A DNA stretch of 64,000 nt. Origin: Deinococcus cellulosilyticus NBRC 106333 = KACC 11606 (GTDB lineage: Bacteria; Deinococcota; Deinococci; Deinococcales; Deinococcaceae). Both the position numbers and the translations under genes were made by a program. This document shows, one piece after another, positions 24,434 through 32,673 of the stretch; position 1 is the stretch's first letter, and every line of letters starts with the position of its first letter. Below the pieces are notes generated by a model. The model ran no database searches, had not been told where the DNA came from, and saw only the letters and a program-made list of their open reading frames with translations. Location: positions 27,266 to 91,265 of the forward strand of contig NZ_BJXB01000023.1 of NCBI RefSeq assembly GCF_007990775.1, given 5' to 3'.

Positions 24434-24441
24434 CCGTAAGA
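24434..24441 (-). promoter_or_regulatory. Late element TCTTACGG of the sheath operon
   Basis: Ends exactly 22 nt before the ATG at 24411. It also forms part of a small dyad, CCGTA-N7-TACGG. Confidence 0.55.
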
Positions 24442-24444
24442 GTC

Positions 24445-25290
24445 CTACGGCTGGTGGATTTTGACGCGCCTCACGTAATCCACAAGGCCATCAATGGTGA
24501 TCGACTCACCCAACTGCAACCTGCCGTCTGGGGTCACACCGCTCATCATGCTGAGTTGGGGTTCCACGCCCTGCCATCCGGTGTCGGTGAACAGGGTGAA
24601 GTCGTTCAGCAGGCACTGGTGCAGGTGTTTTGCCAGGGCGTTGCGTTCACTGGGGCTTTCGGAGAGCACCAGCAAATCCACCCGGCTGCGGCCCCGGTGG
24701 GTGTATTCCTCGTAGGTGGCGCCGGTGGCGTCCGTGCCACGTCCGCGGTACTTGCCGATGCCTGAGGGCATGGGGCTGATGGTTTCATTCAGCAAGATGC
24801 AGGGCAGCGGGTCGTCTTTGGCAAGGGAATTTTGCTGCAAGACGGGTATTTTCTCGGTGGGCACCTTGAACATTCCGGCGTCAATGGCCCGGCCAAGGTG
24901 GTATTCCAATCGTTGCCGGACCAGCGTGCGCATGTGGGACACATGGGTTTCACTGCTGGGTGCAGTGGCGTCCACCCTGGTGGTGATAGGCTGGGCGAGG
25001 GGGTCATTGAGGTTGAACAGGTGGTAGTGCTGGGCGGCCAGGCCCACGCTCTCATGCAGGTCCAGGGCCATGAACTGCACTTCTGAGGTTTCCAGCATCA
25101 CCCCTTCGGGTTGCACAGGGCGGAGGTTGAACCCCGGCTCGGCCACTTTCCGGGCCCCGTCCAGCTGGCTCCAAGTGATCGGGGTGGGGGTTTCGGTGGC
25201 AACCAACAGGGGCAGTTCGGTGGGTTGCACGGCCAGGCGAAGGCTGACGGCACCACCACTGGGGTGGCTGATGGCTCGAATGATTTGCAT
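24445..25290 (-). CDS. Unknown neck/tail-completion protein
   Basis: A 281-residue protein starting MQIIRAISHPSGGAVSLRLA. The middle part (HMRTLVRQRLEYHLGRAIDA, NETISPMPSGIGKYRGRGTD) and the segment RSRVDLLVLSESPSERNALA followed by HLHQCLLNDFTLFTDTGW resemble tail-terminator/completion proteins, which measure a few hundred residues and precede the sheath gene. I cannot name a family with certainty. It starts 3 nt from the upstream stop codon, in the connector gene run between capsid and sheath, so a head-tail joining function is likely. Confidence 0.5.
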   Translation of the reverse strand: MQIIRAISHPSGGAVSLRLAVQPTELPLLVATETPTPITWSQLDGARKVAEPGFNLRPVQPEGVMLETSEVQFMALDLHESVGLAAQHYHLFNLNDPLAQPITTRVDATAPSSETHVSHMRTLVRQRLEYHLGRAIDAGMFKVPTEKIPVLQQNSLAKDDPLPCILLNETISPMPSGIGKYRGRGTDATGATYEEYTHRGRSRVDLLVLSESPSERNALAKHLHQCLLNDFTLFTDTGWQGVEPQLSMMSGVTPDGRLQLGESITIDGLVDYVRRVKIHQP

Positions 25291-25293
25291 GGT

Positions 25294-26160
25294 TCATCCT
25301 CCTTGCATGCGCTGGATGTCGGCGTTCAAGGCTTCATTGATGAGTTTGGGGTACTGTTGCTGCACCCACTCGTGGACGTGCTGGCTGATGCGGTACGGCT
25401 GCATGCCCGGGTGTTGCCATCCCTCGGAGTCCTCGGTGATGACCCGGAAAGTGAAGTACTGGCTTCCAAGGCTGGAGCTCTGCGGGTTTTGCATTTTGAC
25501 CATGCCATTCAGCTGGGCCCCAATGCCGGTTTCAGGGTCAAGGCCCAGGTCTGCAATGTCATGGTGGGTGAGGCGGTCTCCCCACCGGTACACGTTGCGC
25601 TGCACGTTCACGGATGGGTCATGCACGCTTGGGGTGTCCCGGGTGCCCACAATCATGCTGGGGGTGGTGTGGGAAAGCATGAAGCTGTGTACAGCCTCCG
25701 GCATTTCCCGGCCAGCGTAAGCCCCCACCGCCAAGCTGCTGGGGGTGCCCCAACGGAAAGGAACAATCATGTACAGCTTGCCGTCTTGGTTGCGCCGGGC
25801 CTTGTGGGAATGCCGCAGCACCTCACGCATGTCCCATGCCTGGGTCCCGTTTTCAATCCAGTCGGCTTTGGGGTCATTGCTGCCGATGATGTACCGCACC
25901 AGCACCCCTCCACCCGGGTGCTCCACAGTGAGGGTGATGCTGGAAGCATACTGACCGGTCCAGCGTTTCATTTTGCGTCCGTCCGGCAAGGCCAGCTCTC
26001 CACTGGCATACGCAACCCACCGGGCGTGTGCGGCGTGGGCCAGGGCTTTGAGCATGTGCATGGTGTTGGGCAGCAGGTCAATGGGGTCTTGCAGGGTCCT
26101 GGCCAAGAGGGCTTCCAGCTCTCCTGGGAAGCCCAGCTGGATTTGCACGTCATAACTCAT
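25294..26160 (-). CDS. Putative head-tail neck protein (HK97 gp10-like)
   Basis: A 288-residue protein. The N-terminal helix pair (FPGELEALLARTLQDPIDLL, HMLKALAHAAHARWVAYASG) is followed by beta segments and W-I-E-N-G-T-x-A-x-D-M, the W/Y-x-E-x-GT pattern common in HK97-gp10-like neck proteins. It overlaps the upstream gene by ATGA and is followed 3 nt later by the next connector gene. The protein is longer than typical gp10 proteins, with an additional C-terminal domain (QHVHEWVQQQYPKLINEALN). The assignment is tentative and based on pattern and order. Confidence 0.45.
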   Translation of the reverse strand: MSYDVQIQLGFPGELEALLARTLQDPIDLLPNTMHMLKALAHAAHARWVAYASGELALPDGRKMKRWTGQYASSITLTVEHPGGGVLVRYIIGSNDPKADWIENGTQAWDMREVLRHSHKARRNQDGKLYMIVPFRWGTPSSLAVGAYAGREMPEAVHSFMLSHTTPSMIVGTRDTPSVHDPSVNVQRNVYRWGDRLTHHDIADLGLDPETGIGAQLNGMVKMQNPQSSSLGSQYFTFRVITEDSEGWQHPGMQPYRISQHVHEWVQQQYPKLINEALNADIQRMQGG

Positions 26161-27053
26161 TTGCCCCTCCCGGGGAAGAGTTCATAAAGCCTCAGCAGCA
26201 AGGTGCGGACCTGGTTTTCCCCTCCCATGTGCCGGGCCTGGGCCAGCTCGTTGAACACGTAATATTCTGGGTGGCACAGGTATTCGAGGGTGTACCGGCT
26301 GCCGCTGGGGGGGGCGGTGCCCACCCACTTCACTTCACCGTTGACCACCTGGAAATCACTGCCAGGTTGGTACAGCACAATGTTGCCGTTCACTTTGGCT
26401 CGGGCGGCCAGGGGCTCAACCTGTTTGTAGGTGAGCAGTTCCTTGCCACGGCGCTCCATGCGCTGCTGGTAACGCTTGGTCACGTCCAGAAGCACGAAAC
26501 GGTCATGGGTGGATGCAAACCACAGGGGGTTGGGGCTGTTGAGGTCTTCCAGGAAAGCGGGAACGGTGGCCTGCAAGTCACTGGTTTCCACTTCGCCACG
26601 GTCCATCCACATGCGTTGCGCCTTGATGCCCTGGGCAAACAGGCGGTACTGCAGGGGGTGGGTGTACTCCACGGTGAATTCGGCTCCGAACTCCGGTTCT
26701 GGTCCTGTGAATTCCACCCGGTTTTCACTGTTCAGGGTGGCGGTGTATTCGGTGCCGTGCTCATCCACCACCCGGGTGATGGTGGCATTGGAGTGGGGCA
26801 AGATGGCCGGTTTGCTTTCACTGCCAAAATAAAAGGTGGCTGTGGCCTCCTGCTCGGCGGCAAAGTTCACCCAGTAGTATCCATTGCCTTGGCACACCTG
26901 GCAGTTGTGTTCCGGGCCACTGCTGTCTTTGTCGTAGCAGGGGCACAAGAAGGCTTGCTTGTAGGCCACACGGTAAGCGGCTGGACCCTGCAGCAACCGA
27001 TCAAAGTCGGCATTCTCAAAGCCCACAGTGGGCAAGGTTGACTTGCGGTTCAC
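26157..27053 (-). CDS. Connector-region protein with a zinc-finger-like cysteine cluster
   Basis: A 298-residue protein in the capsid-to-sheath run. Residues about 37-60 have CPCYDKDSSGPEHNCQVCQG, which together with the following NGYYW resembles a DnaJ-type CxxCxGxG zinc-binding turn. Such a motif occurs in some phage neck proteins that bind a metal at the head-tail joint. The rest is beta-rich (VDEHGTEYTATLNSENRVEF; GSRYTLEYLCHPEYYVF), reminiscent of stacked Ig-like strands. It overlaps the next gene by ATGA. I do not recognise a family beyond this. Confidence 0.5.
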   Translation of the reverse strand: MNRKSTLPTVGFENADFDRLLQGPAAYRVAYKQAFLCPCYDKDSSGPEHNCQVCQGNGYYWVNFAAEQEATATFYFGSESKPAILPHSNATITRVVDEHGTEYTATLNSENRVEFTGPEPEFGAEFTVEYTHPLQYRLFAQGIKAQRMWMDRGEVETSDLQATVPAFLEDLNSPNPLWFASTHDRFVLLDVTKRYQQRMERRGKELLTYKQVEPLAARAKVNGNIVLYQPGSDFQVVNGEVKWVGTAPPSGSRYTLEYLCHPEYYVFNELAQARHMGGENQVRTLLLRLYELFPGRGK

Positions 27054-27054
27054 G

Positions 27055-27864
27055 TCACACCCCGATCATTCGGATGGGACTGGACCGGGCCCAATAGGTT
27101 TTTTCCCACTCGGTCAGCTCCTGCTGGTACTGGTTGATGATGGCTCCAAACTTGAGGGCCTGGGCATTGCCAACCAGCCCGACGCTTTGAGAAAGGCCGT
27201 CTGCGGACAGGCTTTTGTTGGTGATGCCGGCCAGCACGTTGCCATCCAGGGACCCTTTCACGAACAGGGCAATGGCGGCATATTTTGCCAGGGCGTCCAA
27301 CACATCAAAGTCCTGACCCAACAGGGCGTCTTCGGTGTACCCACAGGTGTAGGTGAGGTGCCAGGCGCCTGGGATGGGGCTGCCTTGTGAGGTGAGGGGC
27401 ATCAGGCCGCTGAGAAATTGCAGGTGCAAAAGGGTGGTGAGGCTGCGCCCGGGGGCAATCCTGAGCTGGCGGGTTCTGGAGTCGGGTGGGTTGGGGTGAA
27501 GCCAGTCCAGGGAAAATTCGGTGGGCCGCTCCATCCCAGGCAACCACAAACCCAATTTGTGGAACTGCAATGCTGGGGCCACAGGCAGGAGCATGCTGTA
27601 ACGCTTGTTGTCTTTGGCGTCATCGGGGTGCAAGTCAATGCCCACCACGCGCTCTTGTGCTTCAGGCTCTCCTGGTATGGGATAAGAGCCCATTTTGATG
27701 ACGGTGGGTTCCAGGCGCACGGCATACTTGCGTTCAAAAGCCCTGCGCACCGCCAGAATGCGGCCTTGAATGAATTCGTTGGTAAAAGGCCGTCCCCCTG
27801 GAGATTCCAGGGGAACGCCTTGAAAGTAGTTGTCTCGGAGAAACTGGGGGGTGAGGGGAAACAT
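27055..27864 (-). CDS. Putative head-tail connector (adaptor) protein
   Basis: A 269-residue protein, second after the capsid gene in the late transcript. The C-terminal half (DVLDALAKYAAIALFVKGSL, VGNAQALKFGAIINQYQQEL) is a helical bundle of the type found in gp6/gp15-like adaptor proteins that sit under the portal; the N-terminal part has a beta region around VGIDLHPDDAKDNKRYSMLL. It begins 8 nt after the stop of the coiled-coil protein and is directly followed by the zinc-cluster connector gene. The call rests on position and predicted fold, without a diagnostic motif. Confidence 0.45.
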   Translation of the reverse strand: MFPLTPQFLRDNYFQGVPLESPGGRPFTNEFIQGRILAVRRAFERKYAVRLEPTVIKMGSYPIPGEPEAQERVVGIDLHPDDAKDNKRYSMLLPVAPALQFHKLGLWLPGMERPTEFSLDWLHPNPPDSRTRQLRIAPGRSLTTLLHLQFLSGLMPLTSQGSPIPGAWHLTYTCGYTEDALLGQDFDVLDALAKYAAIALFVKGSLDGNVLAGITNKSLSADGLSQSVGLVGNAQALKFGAIINQYQQELTEWEKTYWARSSPIRMIGV

Positions 27865-27872
27865 GGGGCTCC

Positions 27873-28571
27873 TTAATTGGCGTTGGCAGCAGCTTTGTTC
27901 TCCCGGGCCTTGGTGATCAGGGCAACCAGGGTGGGGATGTTGTAGTTTGAACGGGCCTCAATCCCAAGGTCCCTGGCGATCACCTGCAGTTCTTCTTTGG
28001 TTTTGCCTTCCAGGGATTCTTGGTCGGGGGTGGTTTCAGGTGCGTCTGCCGCGGCAGGGGCTGCAGGGGGGGTGTCTTCAGTCGCTGGAGCGGCTTCCAA
28101 TTCGGCCAACCGCTGCTTGAGGGCTGCATTTTCTGCTTCCAGTGCTGCGTTCCTGGCTTTCAGGTCACTTGCAAAGGCTTTGAGGCGGGTCACTTCCGCA
28201 TCTTTGGCGGCCAGTTCAGCTTGCAGTTCACGAAGTTCGGCCCCCTCTTCGCTTTCTTCAGGGCCGGTTTTGAGGCTGTCCAGGTACACCTGGGCCCGGG
28301 GGTTCTCGTCCAGGGCGGTGAGGGCAGTGCCATCTGCTTTGGTCACGGCCTCTCCGAGGGGGTCCAGCAGGGCGTAAGGTTCTTCCAGTGAGACATAGTG
28401 GTAGTTCCCTGCAGACACCAGGGTGTGGGCGGTTTTTTCGTCCACAGGCTCACTGATGACCCGGCCATCTTGGTGCTTGTTGAAACGCACGCCGTTGATG
28501 GTGGTGCTGCCCTTCTGGTGCGCGAGGCCAATGACGAGTTGCACAGTGGTTTCCAAACGTTTTTTGCTCAT
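27873..28571 (-). CDS. Virion-associated coiled-coil protein with a C-terminal SAP/Rho-N-like domain
   Basis: A 232-residue acidic protein. Residues 1-100 form a small globular domain (TINGVRFNKHQDGRVISEPV); residues 105-165 are a long coiled coil (ELRELQAELAAKDAEVTRLK, NAALEAENAALKQRLAELEA), then an Ala/Pro-rich linker, and the end TKEELQVIARDLGIEARSNY-NIPTLVALI looks like the Rho-N/SAP helix-extended-helix found in several head-completion proteins. It has a TCTTACGG element 22 nt before the ATG, immediately downstream of the capsid terminator, so it opens a new late unit. A head decoration or head-tail role is inferred. Confidence 0.55.
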   Translation of the reverse strand: MSKKRLETTVQLVIGLAHQKGSTTINGVRFNKHQDGRVISEPVDEKTAHTLVSAGNYHYVSLEEPYALLDPLGEAVTKADGTALTALDENPRAQVYLDSLKTGPEESEEGAELRELQAELAAKDAEVTRLKAFASDLKARNAALEAENAALKQRLAELEAAPATEDTPPAAPAAADAPETTPDQESLEGKTKEELQVIARDLGIEARSNYNIPTLVALITKARENKAAANAN

Positions 28572-28593
28572 GAGCCCATTTTCTCCGTGCCTG

Positions 28594-28601
28594 CCGTAAG
28601 A
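28594..28601 (-). promoter_or_regulatory. Late element TCTTACGG of the connector operon
   Basis: Ends exactly 22 nt before the ATG at 28571 and directly follows the terminator of the capsid gene. Confidence 0.6.
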
Positions 28602-28629
28602 AAACCGGACACACAGGGCGTCCGGTTTT
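28601..28629 (-). terminator. Intrinsic terminator after the major capsid gene
   Basis: AAAACCGGAC (28601-28610) pairs with GTCCGGTTTT (28620-28629) across a 9-nt loop. On the minus strand it ends in a T run that abuts the next late element. Confidence 0.8.
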
Positions 28630-28645
28630 GCTGTTTTGTAGTTGT

Positions 28646-28661
28646 ACAGTTGTACAACTGT
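28646..28661. promoter_or_regulatory. Perfect 16-bp palindrome after the capsid stop codon
   Basis: ACAGTTGTACAACTGT, five bases beyond the capsid gene's TGA and before the terminator. It could be a protein-binding site or an RNA stem that stabilises the capsid message. Confidence 0.4.
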
Positions 28662-28666
28662 ATTGC

Positions 28667-30154
28667 TCAGAAGGGCTGCCAGGCACTGTAAGGAGAAACA
28701 AAGTTCTCGATGTAGAAGAAGTGCTGGGGAATCCCAAGCTGCAGGTAGCCGTAGTTCAGCACCAGCCAGCGGTAGGTGGTGTCAATCTGGGCCAAGGGCC
28801 AGGTCATCATTGGCACGTAGTTCTTCCACTTGATGGACATGGGATCCAGGTTCAGCAGGAAGATGGGGCTGCGGCCAGGGATCAGGCGGTTTTTGTCCAC
28901 ATACGTGGTGGCGGCGTTCCTGTCGCTGTTGGCGGGAATGGACTCCACCAGACGGAAATCCCTCCAGGAAGGCACACCCGAGGGGTTGCGCTTGGAGCGG
29001 AAGATCTTCACGCCGGTCTGGGTGCGGTCCACAGGAGGCTGAATCACCAGCTGGGCAGCACCGTTCACACCCACAGCCACAGGATCGGTCATGATGGGCA
29101 TGCCTTCAATGCCGTTGGCGTTCACAAAAACCACGGCATAGATGTAGGTGCCTTCGGTGCCGGAAATGAAGCGGGTGCCAGCCACGTTGCTTTGTGCGGT
29201 GACGGCAACCCCACCGCTGACGCCTGGGCCCTTGGAGACATCCCGGCCACGCCCGTACTGGGGCATGCTGTTGTCGTTGCCCTCAATGTGAACATCAAAA
29301 TTGGTCTTGATGTCCCCGAAGGAAGTGCGGATCGCACGCACAGGGGCACCGTACTTCACTTCTTCCTTGTCCAGCTGCACACGGTAAGCAGGGTCAAGGT
29401 TGCGGTCCAAGGCCACTTGCACCATTGGATCCATGTAGATGTCGGTCAGCTCACCGTAGCTTTCCTGGCCCACCACTTTCCCTGCAGCGGTGTTCAGTTT
29501 GTCCACCAGGGCATCCACGTTGGAAATGTCACTGATGGCGCCCGTGGACCACACATCCATGATGTTCTGGCCGTTGTTGTGGGATTTGATTTGCGAGTAG
29601 ATTCCGTCAATCATCTTCGGACTGACTTTGGAATCTCCGTGGTAGCAAGACCAGTTGATGCCACGCAGAAGGCGCAAAATGGCGTTGTTGTTCTCCAGGG
29701 CCCGGGCAGACTCCAGGCCTTTTTGTTTGGCCTGGGCCAGGGTCACGCCTGCAGGGGTTTGCATGAACTTGGAGAAGGCAACCTTACGCTCGTAATCACC
29801 GGATTCGGGATCCAGGTTGTTACCGTATTCACCAGCGAAAATGCCGCCTGGCTGTCCGCCAATGTCGGTTTGCACAGCCCACTCATCCAGGTAGCTTTCG
29901 GTGCTGTCTTTGGGCAGCACGTTCAGCAGCTTGAAGGTCTTGCGGGTGGCAATGATCTTGCGCATGGTGCCTTCCAGGGACTCGCGGCGGTAAGCAGCAG
30001 TGCCCGTGAAAGTGGCGTGGTCGGTCTGGTTGCTGGTGGCGCTGATGGCCTTGACGAACTGCTCATAGCTCTCGGGTGCATTGAAAACACCGTTGGAGCC
30101 AGAGAAAACGCCACTGTCAACGCCCGTGTTGAGTTCAGAATTGGGAATGGTCAT
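28667..30154 (-). CDS. Major capsid protein
   Basis: A 495-residue protein directly downstream of the scaffold-like gene and with its own strong terminator, as expected of the most abundant virion protein. The N-terminal arm (PESYEQFVKAISATSNQTDH) and the core AYRRESLEGTMRKIIATRKT, DEWAVQTDIGGQPGGIFAGE and GELTDIYMDPMVQVALDRNL fit the E-loop/P-domain/A-domain order of HK97-fold capsid proteins of large myoviruses. An Ig-like insertion near residues 325-420 (TYIYAVVFVNANGIEGMPIM) probably decorates the surface. A GGAG sequence precedes the ATG, and the scaffold stop lies 3 nt away. Confidence 0.78.
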   Translation of the reverse strand: MTIPNSELNTGVDSGVFSGSNGVFNAPESYEQFVKAISATSNQTDHATFTGTAAYRRESLEGTMRKIIATRKTFKLLNVLPKDSTESYLDEWAVQTDIGGQPGGIFAGEYGNNLDPESGDYERKVAFSKFMQTPAGVTLAQAKQKGLESARALENNNAILRLLRGINWSCYHGDSKVSPKMIDGIYSQIKSHNNGQNIMDVWSTGAISDISNVDALVDKLNTAAGKVVGQESYGELTDIYMDPMVQVALDRNLDPAYRVQLDKEEVKYGAPVRAIRTSFGDIKTNFDVHIEGNDNSMPQYGRGRDVSKGPGVSGGVAVTAQSNVAGTRFISGTEGTYIYAVVFVNANGIEGMPIMTDPVAVGVNGAAQLVIQPPVDRTQTGVKIFRSKRNPSGVPSWRDFRLVESIPANSDRNAATTYVDKNRLIPGRSPIFLLNLDPMSIKWKNYVPMMTWPLAQIDTTYRWLVLNYGYLQLGIPQHFFYIENFVSPYSAWQPF

Positions 30155-30157
30155 GCG

Positions 30158-30823
30158 TTACTCCGAAAAGATCTCTGCGCGTTCGGCAGCGGTGAGGGCT
30201 TGTTTGGCGGTCTCCAGGTCTCCACGGGAAAAGGCCTGCTCAAATTGGGCGAAACGCACCGGGTCGAGAATGGCCTGATCCGCCTTGGCGTAAATCTCCT
30301 TGCGGTCCAGCACCTTCTTGCCCTGCTGGGTCACGCCAGTAGGCACAGACACACGGGACTTGGGGGTCCGGGGGGTGGAAAGCAGGTTGCCCTGAGCTTT
30401 TGCCATGTGCTCCAGGGACCCTTGCTGCAGGCCCACCACTTCCAGCAGCTGCTTGATCTGGACTTGCTGGGCTTTGACCATGCGGTTGGTTTGCCTCAGC
30501 TGGCGGTTCATCTGGGCAAACTGCTCAGTCACATCCACATACTCGGTGCCGTCATCACCCACATGCACGCTGGCGGCCTTGGCAAAGCCAGGCTTCTGGG
30601 CAGGATTGGTCTGAGGGGTGTCTTCTTCGTCTTCCTGTTCGGTGCCGTCTTCTGCCTCAGGATTGTCGTAAGCGTCAAAGTCGTCTTCCAGGTCCTCTTC
30701 GGTGGGCTGGGCAGACGGCTGGGCCTGTTGCGCCTTGGCGAAAAGGGTTCGGGCCCGTTCCAGAATGGCTTCACCCTGGGCGTGCTGTTCATCAGCAGTG
30801 AGAGCTTGGTTTTTGGAGCTCAT
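30158..30823 (-). CDS. Capsid scaffold-like acidic protein
   Basis: A 221-residue, strongly acidic and helical protein (PTEEDLEDDFDAYDNPEAED) with Gln-rich coiled-coil segments (QFAQMNRQLRQTNRMVKAQQ). Such proteins, encoded between protease and capsid genes, act as internal scaffolds that guide capsid assembly and are then removed. GGAGGAA lies 6 nt before the ATG at 30823. The ATG overlaps the stop of a ten-codon leader frame. A longer open frame to 31009 crosses a terminator and lacks a ribosome-binding site, so I do not use it. Confidence 0.65.
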   Translation of the reverse strand: MSSKNQALTADEQHAQGEAILERARTLFAKAQQAQPSAQPTEEDLEDDFDAYDNPEAEDGTEQEDEEDTPQTNPAQKPGFAKAASVHVGDDGTEYVDVTEQFAQMNRQLRQTNRMVKAQQVQIKQLLEVVGLQQGSLEHMAKAQGNLLSTPRTPKSRVSVPTGVTQQGKKVLDRKEIYAKADQAILDPVRFAQFEQAFSRGDLETAKQALTAAERAEIFSE

Positions 30824-30852
30824 GCTTCCTCCACGTAAAAGGTCTGTTTCAT
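30820..30852 (-). CDS. Ten-codon leader peptide before the scaffold gene
   Basis: MKQTFYVEEA-stop, whose TGA overlaps the scaffold ATG (ATGA). Its ATG is exactly 22 nt after a TCTTACGG element, the spacing seen at the other late genes, which suggests the message starts with this tiny frame. It contains the scaffold gene's ribosome-binding site. It probably serves translational coupling rather than making a functional peptide. Confidence 0.45.
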   Translation of the reverse strand: MKQTFYVEEA

Positions 30853-30874
30853 GGAGTGAACGTAGAGACAGCTG

Positions 30875-30882
30875 CCGTAAGA
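30875..30882 (-). promoter_or_regulatory. Late element TCTTACGG of the scaffold-capsid operon
   Basis: Ends 22 nt before the ATG of the leader peptide (30852) and follows the T run of the upstream terminator. Confidence 0.55.
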
Positions 30883-30891
30883 GAAAAAAAA

Positions 30892-30913
30892 TTCCCACCC
30901 GGAGGGGTGGGAA
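30892..30913 (-). terminator. Intrinsic terminator after the protease gene
   Basis: TTCCCACCC (30892-30900) pairs with GGGTGGGAA (30905-30913) with a 4-nt loop; on the minus strand it is followed by TTTTTTTT. Confidence 0.85.
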
Positions 30914-30929
30914 AGTGCCGTGAGAGGCT

Positions 30930-31838
30930 TTACTTGCCGGTGGCTGCCTCGGTGAGGAACCGGCCAGCAAATTCCGCGGCCAGGTCGGGGCTGCACCCGT
31001 GCTCCTCAAAAGCCTTGATGATGGCCGCCTTCTTCGGCGCCACTTTGCCCCGCAAGACCTTGTTCAAAATGCGTTTCTTGAGGCCGTCATACTTGGCCCC
31101 TTCCAGGGATTCCGGGGTGAGGGACTGGTAGCCAGTGATCTGGGCGTGATCGGTGACGGTGGCCCCCACCGAACCCATTGCTTTTGCCAGGGTGCCCCAA
31201 GTGAAGCACTGCACCCCTGCCGGCGCTGCATGCTTTTGCTGGTAGGAAACCGTGGCATCCTGGGCTTTGGCGAAAGGTCCCAGTGGTGCTGTTTGCACTT
31301 CCCTGAGCACCGGGTTTTGCACCCTCCGAGCAAAGCCCACCGAATACCACTCCACCTTGGTGATGAAGCGGATCAGCTTGCCGTCCCGTTTGATGACCTT
31401 CCCTTCCAGGATGTTGCCAAACACACTGGGAAACCACTTCATGGGTGGATCCAACTCGGTGATGGAATGCCAGAACCACTCGGCCCAATCCCCGTTGCTG
31501 CCCTCAGGGGCCTTGCTGCGGCTCTGAAAGATCTCGCCTTGCACAAAGGTGCTCTTGCCGGACCTGCGGACATCGGTGGGGTGCCCAATCACGTACTCCG
31601 GCCTGGCGCCAGATCCGTAAGGGTTCCCAAGGTGGGCAAAGTGGTTGATGTCAAAATCACCTTGCTCGATCAGCAGGTCACGGGAATCCCACAGGGCCTG
31701 CTGTGCAATGTCTTCACCTTCCCGGTCCTCAACGCCTTCCCGGGCGGTCTCGAAGTAAACGCGGCGGCGGCTGCCGACACTCTCTGCTTTTGCCATGACA
31801 GGTAGGTTTGCAATGATGGGGGTCCGTGAGAGTTCCAT
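30930..31838 (-). CDS. Putative prohead maturation protease
   Basis: A 302-residue protein upstream of scaffold and capsid genes. The segment YVIGHPTDVRRSGKSTFVQG-E-I-F and the later FITKVEWYSVGFARRVQNPV resemble the strand pattern of herpes/U35-type prohead proteases, where a His and a Ser near W-x-S-V-G-F-A form the active site. I cannot confirm the catalytic triad. The C-terminus has two helices ending with LAAEFAGRFLTEAAT. I chose the ATG at 31838 because AAGGAT lies 8 nt upstream and a TCTTACGG element 23 nt upstream. Protease-scaffold-capsid is the usual order in myoviruses. Confidence 0.5.
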   Translation of the reverse strand: MELSRTPIIANLPVMAKAESVGSRRRVYFETAREGVEDREGEDIAQQALWDSRDLLIEQGDFDINHFAHLGNPYGSGARPEYVIGHPTDVRRSGKSTFVQGEIFQSRSKAPEGSNGDWAEWFWHSITELDPPMKWFPSVFGNILEGKVIKRDGKLIRFITKVEWYSVGFARRVQNPVLREVQTAPLGPFAKAQDATVSYQQKHAAPAGVQCFTWGTLAKAMGSVGATVTDHAQITGYQSLTPESLEGAKYDGLKKRILNKVLRGKVAPKKAAIIKAFEEHGCSPDLAAEFAGRFLTEAATGK

Positions 31839-31861
31839 AGCTCGCATCCTTGCAGGTCGGC

Positions 31862-31869
31862 CCGTAAGA
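31862..31869 (-). promoter_or_regulatory. Late element TCTTACGG of the protease gene
   Basis: Ends 23 nt before the ATG at 31838. Confidence 0.55.
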
Positions 31870-31950
31870 AAACTGGGTACCACCACATAAATTGCGAGAA
31901 ACAGAAAAAGTTTTACGATGGTACTTTTGCGCTTCTAAACTAAGTTCAGC

Positions 31951-32673
31951 TCAATATTCCAATTCTGATGTAACCATTGCCAACATTTTTACAGTACCAT
32001 CTTTGTCTTTAGTTTTACCAAGAACTGATTTAGTAATACAATCTATTTTATAGCCACCTTCTACAAAATATTTTGTTCTACATTTTTTATTTTCCGGTAC
32101 GCCAAATGGTATAACCGCTATGTGCTCAAGTTCGACATCATTATACTTCATATAGCACAGTTTCCCCATATAGGGCTGTCCCGAAATATGTAAACAATCA
32201 AAGACACTCAATCCACAAATACTGCAAGTTATTTCATTATTGATCATTCCAACACTGCACCAAAGCTGTCTTGGAAATAATAGATTTTCCATCTTAACAA
32301 GATCATTAAGTTTCTCTCTGTATCTATCTTCCTGAAATCCTGCTTCAATACCCTTTTCTGCCGAGCGTTGAGCATCAATAAGGTAATCATAGGCTTTGTG
32401 CATATTACTCTTTTTAAGAGATAATATGCACTCCAACTTCCTTTTGCATACATAAGCATAAATGATAACGTCAAGACACTCATTGGCTCTTATTTCATTA
32501 TTTTCATTAATAAATTCATTTCTTAGTTCACGAATACTCTTTATTAGACCCCCTAAATAGCCAATCGCTTCCTTCTGTATACCTGAATCAATGCTAAAGT
32601 AGGAGTATTCAAAAATACTTTCAATAAGCTGAAAGGCCTGATCTGAATTATTGGTCATGTCCAGAGAGTGCAT
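31951..32673 (-). CDS. AT-rich accessory protein with a four-cysteine zinc-finger-like motif
   Basis: A 240-residue protein whose AT-rich codons differ sharply from the virion genes on both sides. The N-terminal 130 residues are helical (QKEAIGYLGGLIKSIRELRN). Around residues 148-172 it carries C-S-I-C-G-L-S-V-F-D-C-L-H-I-S-G-Q-P-Y-M, then GKLC, a CxxC-C-H-C arrangement that probably binds zinc, followed by a beta-rich end. AAGG lies 9 nt before the ATG at 32673. It overlaps the upstream gene's 3' end by 26 nt, so the two are co-translated. Function unknown; a phage-exclusion or host-interaction role is suggested only by composition and context. Confidence 0.6.
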   Translation of the reverse strand: MHSLDMTNNSDQAFQLIESIFEYSYFSIDSGIQKEAIGYLGGLIKSIRELRNEFINENNEIRANECLDVIIYAYVCKRKLECILSLKKSNMHKAYDYLIDAQRSAEKGIEAGFQEDRYREKLNDLVKMENLLFPRQLWCSVGMINNEITCSICGLSVFDCLHISGQPYMGKLCYMKYNDVELEHIAVIPFGVPENKKCRTKYFVEGGYKIDCITKSVLGKTKDKDGTVKMLAMVTSELEY

